A stretch of DNA of 44,163 bases from Aeromonas taiwanensis (lineage in GTDB: Bacteria; Pseudomonadota; Gammaproteobacteria; Enterobacterales; Aeromonadaceae): the NCBI RefSeq assembly GCF_000820165.1, contig NZ_CDDD01000092.1, positions 1 through 44,163 of the forward strand, read 5' to 3'. Below, in pieces: positions 39,795 through 44,163 of the stretch; the first letter of the stretch is position 1; each line of letters begins with the position of its first letter. The notes under the pieces are model-generated. The model did not search any database, was not told the DNA's origin, and saw only the letters and a program-made list of their open reading frames with translations. Both the position numbers and the translations under genes were made by a program.

Positions 39795-39990
39795 GAGTCG
39801 TTCCTGACGGCTGGTATCTACTGTCTGTGGGCAGTGTATTGAATTGTTCTTTGTTTGTTAATTGTCTGTTTTCGTTTAATAACAAAAACCCTGTAACCTA
39901 TGCGTTACCTCACGAAGCGAAGGCCTGGTGGCTCGAGCCTTGATTCGCTTGATGTTATGCTGAACCCACATTCGCCCGGAGCAGGACGCC
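39795..39990. other. Divergent intergenic region, acetoacetyl-CoA synthetase / pepQ
   Basis: This 196-bp gap is AT-rich in its centre. An inverted repeat GTAAC (39893-39897) / GTTAC (39904-39908) with six-base spacer could be an operator. No gene or strong hairpin terminator is seen. Confidence 0.35.
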
Positions 39991-41313
39991 ATGAGCAGTT
40001 ACAGTCAACTTTTTGCCCAGCATCTCGATACCCTGCAGCAGCGCACCCGCGACATACTGCAACAACAGGGGCTCAGCGGCCTGGCCATCCACTCGGGTCA
40101 GACCCACCGCATCTTCCTGGACGATCAGGACTATCCCTTCAAGGTGAATCCCCAGTTCAAGGCCTGGTTGCCGGTGCTCGACAACCCCCACTGCTGGTTG
40201 CTGGTGGATGGCGTGAGCAAGCCGGTGCTGCTGTTCTACCGGCCCGTGGACTTCTGGCACAAAGTGGCGGATCTGCCCAACGCCTTCTGGGTCGACTTCT
40301 TCGATATCCGCTTCCTGACGAGGCCGGAGCAGGTGGCGGATCACCTACCTGCCAACAAGCAGGAGTGGGCCTATCTGGGAGGGCACCTGGAGGTGGCCGA
40401 GCTGCTGGGACTGGGGCAACCCAATCCGGAGGCGATCCTCAACTACCTGCACTATCATCGCGCCTACAAGACCCCCTATGAGCTGGAGTGCCTGCGGGAT
40501 GCGAACCGCATCGGCGTGCGCGGCCACATCGCGGCCAAGGACTCCTTCATGGCGGGGGCGAGCGAGTTCGAGATCAATCTGGCCTACATGAAGGCGGTCG
40601 GGCAGGGGGCCAATGAGGCGCCCTACGGCAACATCGTCGCCATCAACCGCAACGCGGCCATCCTGCACTACACCCACCTCTCCACCCAGCGGGTGCCGGA
40701 CGCGGAGCGCCACTCCTTCCTGATCGATGCCGGGGTGGACGTCCATGGTTATGCCTCCGACATCACCCGTACCTGGGCCTGGCGTCGGGGCGAGTTTGCC
40801 GATCTCATCGCCGCGCTGGATACCCAGCAGCAGGAGATCATCGCGGAGATCAAGCCGGGTCGCCGATACAGCGAACTGCACCTGCAGATGCATCACAGGC
40901 TGGCGCGCCTGCTGCAAGCCACCGAGCTGGTGGACATGTCGGTGGACGAGATGATCCACACCGGCGTGACCAATGTCTTCTTCCCCCACGGTCTGGGTCA
41001 CTTCCTCGGTCTGCAGGTCCACGACGCCGGCGGTTTCATGCAGGACGAGCGCGGCACCCATCTGCCTGCCCCCGAGCAGTTCCCCTATCTGCGTTGCACC
41101 CGGGTGATGGAGGTGGGCCAGGTGTTCACTATCGAACCAGGCCTCTACTTCATCGACAGCCTGCTGGAGCCCCTGCGTCAGGGTGAGCAGGGCAAGCGAG
41201 TCAACTGGAACAAGGTGGAGGCGCTGCGGCCCTATGGCGGCATCCGCATCGAAGACAACGTGGTGCTGCATGCCAACGGGGTGGAGAACCTGACGAGGCA
41301 AGCAGGACTCTGA
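39991..41313 (+). CDS. pepQ: Xaa-Pro dipeptidase PepQ
   Basis: Cytoplasmic metallo-dipeptidase that hydrolyses X-Pro dipeptides. The 440-aa protein has the M24 pita-bread fold with the dinuclear metal ligands in [17 protein letters not shown] (two Asp), [12 protein letters not shown] (His), FTIEPGLYF (Glu) and [10 protein letters not shown] (Glu). N-terminal region [23 protein letters not shown] matches E. coli PepQ. AGGA precedes the ATG. It overlaps yigZ by one base, a gene order seen in E. coli and relatives. Confidence 0.95.
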   Translation: MSSYSQLFAQHLDTLQQRTRDILQQQGLSGLAIHSGQTHRIFLDDQDYPFKVNPQFKAWLPVLDNPHCWLLVDGVSKPVLLFYRPVDFWHKVADLPNAFWVDFFDIRFLTRPEQVADHLPANKQEWAYLGGHLEVAELLGLGQPNPEAILNYLHYHRAYKTPYELECLRDANRIGVRGHIAAKDSFMAGASEFEINLAYMKAVGQGANEAPYGNIVAINRNAAILHYTHLSTQRVPDAERHSFLIDAGVDVHGYASDITRTWAWRRGEFADLIAALDTQQQEIIAEIKPGRRYSELHLQMHHRLARLLQATELVDMSVDEMIHTGVTNVFFPHGLGHFLGLQVHDAGGFMQDERGTHLPAPEQFPYLRCTRVMEVGQVFTIEPGLYFIDSLLEPLRQGEQGKRVNWNKVEALRPYGGIRIEDNVVLHANGVENLTRQAGL

Positions 41314-41930
41314 TGGCGGCGGATTACCCCGTACCGGTCGGGCCTGTGGAGGTGAGTGAAGAGATCAAGAAGAGCCGCTTCATCACCTTCATCGCCCACA
41401 CACCCACAGTACCGGCCGCCAAGGCCTGGATCGATGACATCAGAGCACAACACCCCGGGGCCCGGCATCACTGCTGGGCCTTCGTCGCAGGGGCCCCGCA
41501 GGACAGCCAGGTGTACGGCTTCAGCGATGATGGCGAACCCTCGGGCACGGCGGGCAAACCCATGTTGGCCCAGCTGATGGGGGCAGGCCTCGGTGAGGTC
41601 ACCGCCGTGGTGGTGCGTTATTACGGTGGAGTCCTGCTCGGCACCGGCGGCCTGGTCAAGGCCTACGGCAGTGGCGTGGGGGCGGCACTGAAGCAGCTAG
41701 AGACCCGTATCAAGCGCCAGCAGACGGCGTCCCTCATCCAGTGCGACTACACCGACATGGGGGCGGTGGAGGCGCTGATCTCTGCCCATCATGGCCAGTT
41801 GCTGGCCGCCGACTATGGCGCCAGCGTCACCCTGCGGGTGGCATGGGAAGCCTCCCTGTGGGCCCAGGTGGCGCGAGAATTGACCGACCGAACCCAGGGT
41901 CGGGTATCCCTTCGTCCCTTAGATGGCTAG
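41313..41930 (+). CDS. yigZ: YigZ / IMPACT-family protein
   Basis: The 205-aa protein has the N-terminal UPF0029 domain (SEEIKKSRFITFIAH, GARHHCWAF, FSDDGEPSGTAGKPML, VVVRYYGGVLLGTGGLVKAYG) and the C-terminal DUF1949 ferredoxin-like domain. Function in bacteria is not established; IMPACT proteins of eukaryotes act on translation control. Its ATG shares a base with the pepQ TGA stop (TGATG), so it is translationally coupled. Confidence 0.92.
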   Translation: MAADYPVPVGPVEVSEEIKKSRFITFIAHTPTVPAAKAWIDDIRAQHPGARHHCWAFVAGAPQDSQVYGFSDDGEPSGTAGKPMLAQLMGAGLGEVTAVVVRYYGGVLLGTGGLVKAYGSGVGAALKQLETRIKRQQTASLIQCDYTDMGAVEALISAHHGQLLAADYGASVTLRVAWEASLWAQVARELTDRTQGRVSLRPLDG

Positions 41931-41966
41931 AATCCATCGCTCTTTGATTCTTGATGGGGAGCAGGA

Positions 41967-43424
41967 ATGCACATCCTGAGCATTATCCGCATTGTTGGCT
42001 TGCTGGTGGCGCTGTTCAGCTCGACCATGCTGCTGCCTGCGCTGGTGGCGTTTGGCTATCGGGATGGGGGCGGTTCTGAATTTGTCGGTGCCTTTGTGAT
42101 TGCTTTGCTGCTCGGGGTGGCACTCTGGTTTCCCAACCGTCACAAGAAGCGGGAGTTGGGTTCCAGGGAGGGGTTTCTCATCGTCGTGCTGTTCTGGACC
42201 GTGCTCGGCAGTGTCGGCGCCTTGCCGTTCATGCTGGGTGACGTGCCTGACATGTCGGTTTCAGAGGCATTCTTTGAATCTTTCTCCGGACTGACCACCA
42301 CGGGCGCAACCGTGCTGACCGGATTGGACGAGCTGCCCAAGGCCTTCCTGTTCTATCGCCAGTTGCTGCAATGGCTGGGGGGCATGGGGATCATCGTACT
42401 GGCCGTCGCCATACTGCCACTGCTGGGGATCGGGGGCATGCAGCTCTACCGTGCCGAGATCCCGGGGCCGGTCAAGGACAACAAGGTGACCCCGCGCATC
42501 GCGGAGACGGCCAAGGCGCTCTGGTATATCTACTTGTTCATCACCATCGCCTGTGCGCTGGCATTCTGGGGCGCGGGCATGACGCTGTTCGATGCCATCT
42601 GCCACTCCTTTGCGACCGTCGCGATCGGCGGTTTCTCGACTCATGATGCCAGCATGGGCTACTTCAACAGCTCGACCATCAACCTCATCACGGTGATCTT
42701 CCTGCTGATCGCAGGGGTGAACTTCACCCTGCACTTTGCGGCATTCGCGCAGCGGTCGTTGCGGATCGGGGTCTATCTGCGGGATCCCGAAGTGAAGGTC
42801 TTTCTCGCCATCCAGCTTGTGTTGACCTTCATCTGTTTCCTGGTGTTGATGGCACACAGCAACTACGCCAGTTGGAAGGAGACGCTGGATCATGCGCTGT
42901 TCCAGTCGGTGTCCATCGCCACGACGGCGGGCTTCAGCACGGCCGGGTTTGCCGAATGGCCGCTGTTTCTGCCAGTGTTGCTGATGTTCTCCTCCTTTGT
43001 TGGAGGCTGTGCCGGGAGTACCGGCGGCGGGATCAAGGTGGTGCGTCTGATGCTGTTGCATCTGCAGGGGATGAGGGAGCTCAAGCGTCTGATCCACCCG
43101 AAGGCTGTCTATCGCATCAAGCTGGGCAACAAGGCGTTGTCCGAGCGAGTCATCGAGGCCGTGTGGGGCTTCTTTGCCGCCTATGCCATCATCTTCATTC
43201 TATGCATGTTGGGGCTGATGGCGACGGGCATGGATGAACTCACGGCATTTTCAGCCGTCGTGGCGACCCTCAATAACCTGGGACCGGGTTTGGGGGAAGT
43301 GGCGCCCCACTTTGCTGATACCACTGAAGCCGCCAAATGGATAATGATCTTGGCTATGTTGTTTGGCCGATTGGAAATCTTCACACTTCTGGTACTGTTT
43401 ACTCCTGCATTCTGGCGTAGTTGA
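41967..43424 (+). CDS. trkH: Trk system potassium uptake protein TrkH
   Basis: The 485-aa inner-membrane K+ channel-like subunit works with the NAD-binding protein TrkA, encoded elsewhere. Four pore-loop repeats are visible, the first as GLTTTGATVLTGLD, others around CHSFATVAIGGFSTHD, SIATTAGFSTAGF and the C-terminal ATLNNLGPGLGEV. ATG at 41967 follows GGGGAGCAGGA. It lies 36 bp after yigZ and 7 bp before hemG. Confidence 0.95.
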   Translation: MHILSIIRIVGLLVALFSSTMLLPALVAFGYRDGGGSEFVGAFVIALLLGVALWFPNRHKKRELGSREGFLIVVLFWTVLGSVGALPFMLGDVPDMSVSEAFFESFSGLTTTGATVLTGLDELPKAFLFYRQLLQWLGGMGIIVLAVAILPLLGIGGMQLYRAEIPGPVKDNKVTPRIAETAKALWYIYLFITIACALAFWGAGMTLFDAICHSFATVAIGGFSTHDASMGYFNSSTINLITVIFLLIAGVNFTLHFAAFAQRSLRIGVYLRDPEVKVFLAIQLVLTFICFLVLMAHSNYASWKETLDHALFQSVSIATTAGFSTAGFAEWPLFLPVLLMFSSFVGGCAGSTGGGIKVVRLMLLHLQGMRELKRLIHPKAVYRIKLGNKALSERVIEAVWGFFAAYAIIFILCMLGLMATGMDELTAFSAVVATLNNLGPGLGEVAPHFADTTEAAKWIMILAMLFGRLEIFTLLVLFTPAFWRS

Positions 43425-43431
43425 GGTTGGT

Positions 43432-43956
43432 ATGGACAAGATTTTGGTGCTTTATTCTTCTCGCGACGGACAAACGCGGAAAATCGTGGATGTCATGCTG
43501 GAGGAAATATCAGGATGCGAAGTAGTCATGCATGATCTGCACAGCCTGCCGATGTGCAATCTCAGCAAATATGCCAAGGTGTTGATCGGCGCCTCTATTC
43601 GCTATGGCAACTTCCACCCCAGCCTGTTCAGCTTTATCCATGCTCATGCGGAGCAGCTGGAAGTGGCCAATGCCGCCTTCTTCTGTGTCAACCTGACGGC
43701 GCGCAAGCCCGAGAAGCAGACGCCGCAGACCAATGCCTACATGAAGAAGTTCCTGCGTCTCTCCCCCTGGAAGCCGAAGACCCTGGGTGTGTTTGCCGGT
43801 GCATTGCAGTATTCCCGCTACAACTGGTGGCAGACCCGCATCATCCAGCTGATCATGAAGATCACCGGGGGGAGCACGGATACCAGCAAGGACCTCGAGT
43901 TCACCGACTGGGACAAAGTGCGCAGCTTCGCTCGGGAATTCTGGTCAAAAAAATAG
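43432..43956 (+). CDS. hemG: Menaquinone-dependent protoporphyrinogen oxidase HemG
   Basis: Flavodoxin-like enzyme that converts protoporphyrinogen IX to protoporphyrin IX in heme synthesis, passing electrons to quinones. The 174-aa protein has the FMN loop SSRDGQTRKI near the N-terminus, LIGASIRYG, the long-chain insert NLTARKPEKQTPQTNAYMKKFL and FAGALQYSRYNWW, as in E. coli HemG. The ATG at 43432 is seven bases after the trkH stop, so the two are co-transcribed. Confidence 0.95.
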   Translation: MDKILVLYSSRDGQTRKIVDVMLEEISGCEVVMHDLHSLPMCNLSKYAKVLIGASIRYGNFHPSLFSFIHAHAEQLEVANAAFFCVNLTARKPEKQTPQTNAYMKKFLRLSPWKPKTLGVFAGALQYSRYNWWQTRIIQLIMKITGGSTDTSKDLEFTDWDKVRSFAREFWSKK

Positions 43957-43980
43957 CAGCAATGTGCTGAAACTGGCGTG

Positions 43981-44005
43981 AGCCCTGCGGATGCAGGGCT
44001 TTTTG
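43981..44005 (+). terminator. Intrinsic terminator of trkH-hemG
   Basis: Stem AGCCCTGC (43981-43988) / GCAGGGCT (43993-44000), GGAT loop, followed by a T-run. It insulates the ribosomal RNA promoter that follows. Confidence 0.9.
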
Positions 44006-44024
44006 TTTGATAAATAGACTCTTG

Positions 44025-44104
44025 AATCGTCAAACGGTAAAAAACGCTAATTTTTGCAATTTTGTGCTTGCCATCCCGGCGCGGCTCCCTATAATGCGCC
44101 TCCA
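44025..44104 (+). promoter_or_regulatory. Ribosomal RNA operon P1 promoter (rrn)
   Basis: TTGCCA (44068-44073), a 16-bp spacer and TATAAT (44090-44095) are followed by the GC-rich discriminator GCGCCTCC, so transcription would start near 44104. The stretch CTCCCTATAATGCGCC is the same as in E. coli rrnB P1. An A/T-rich UP-like tract lies upstream (44025-44066). In enterics hemG is followed by rrsA, so 16S rRNA is expected just past the window edge. Confidence 0.88.
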
Positions 44105-44163
44105 TCGACAGGGCAAGCGGCAACGCAAACAACCGGGTCGATAGCCTCGAAAAGCCTTTGAAA

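Overview
The window is a high-GC gammaproteobacterial chromosome segment that looks like Aeromonas. The protein set (LivKHMGF, NorRVW, TnaA, GlyQS, YiaD-like, TusA, FadBA, PepQ-YigZ-TrkH-HemG) is close to enterobacterial and Vibrio-type orthologues. The order pepQ-yigZ-trkH-hemG followed by a ribosomal RNA promoter is known from enterics and relatives. The species assignment is inference; there is no rRNA gene in the window to confirm it.

Layout. 1-221: 5' end of an AraC-type regulator (minus, cut by the window edge). 301-5164: branched-chain amino acid ABC transporter livK-livHMGF (minus), with an attenuator-like hairpin between livK and livH. 5601-6605: LacI-family regulator of the RbsR/PurR group. 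6696-12760: nitric-oxide detoxification locus, with norR divergent from norV-norW, followed by a YeaR-like DUF1971 protein and a NapH/NosR-type polyferredoxin. The norR-norV gap carries three GT-N7-AC NorR sites and a sigma-54 promoter. 12761-17384: tryptophanase locus with a TnaC leader peptide, tnaA, and two tandem aromatic amino acid permease paralogues. 17446-18714: g-type lysozyme inhibitor PliG and an uncharacterised secreted protein.

18911-22226: polyamine module on the minus strand (AraC regulator, acetylpolyamine amidohydrolase, PotF-like binding protein). 22227-23880: accessory stretch with a REPIN-like inverted repeat and a strikingly AT-rich islet holding a 43-aa gene and a convergent 315-aa gene of unknown function. 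23903-27677: glyS, glyQ and divergent tag. 27843-29253: two paralogous small secreted Arg/Glu/Lys-rich proteins and a YiaD-like OmpA lipoprotein. 29363-30338: RidA-family protein, tusA, and a small membrane protein. 30383-33985: OmpR/EnvZ-type two-component system with an orphan glucose-type sugar-binding protein. Its regulator/sensor junction carries a partial 50-bp duplication. 34310-39794: fatty acid and acetoacetate catabolism (fadBA, acetoacetyl-CoA synthetase). 39991-43956: pepQ-yigZ, trkH-hemG. 44025-44104: a textbook rRNA P1 promoter at the right edge.

Most of the window is ordinary core genome. The points most worth a second look are the complete NorR/sigma-54 control region with its linked polyferredoxin, the unannotated TnaC leader peptide, the 54-codon Trp-containing upstream reading frame that ends on the second permease start, the AT-rich two-gene islet next to a REPIN-like element, and the duplicated junction in the two-component operon.
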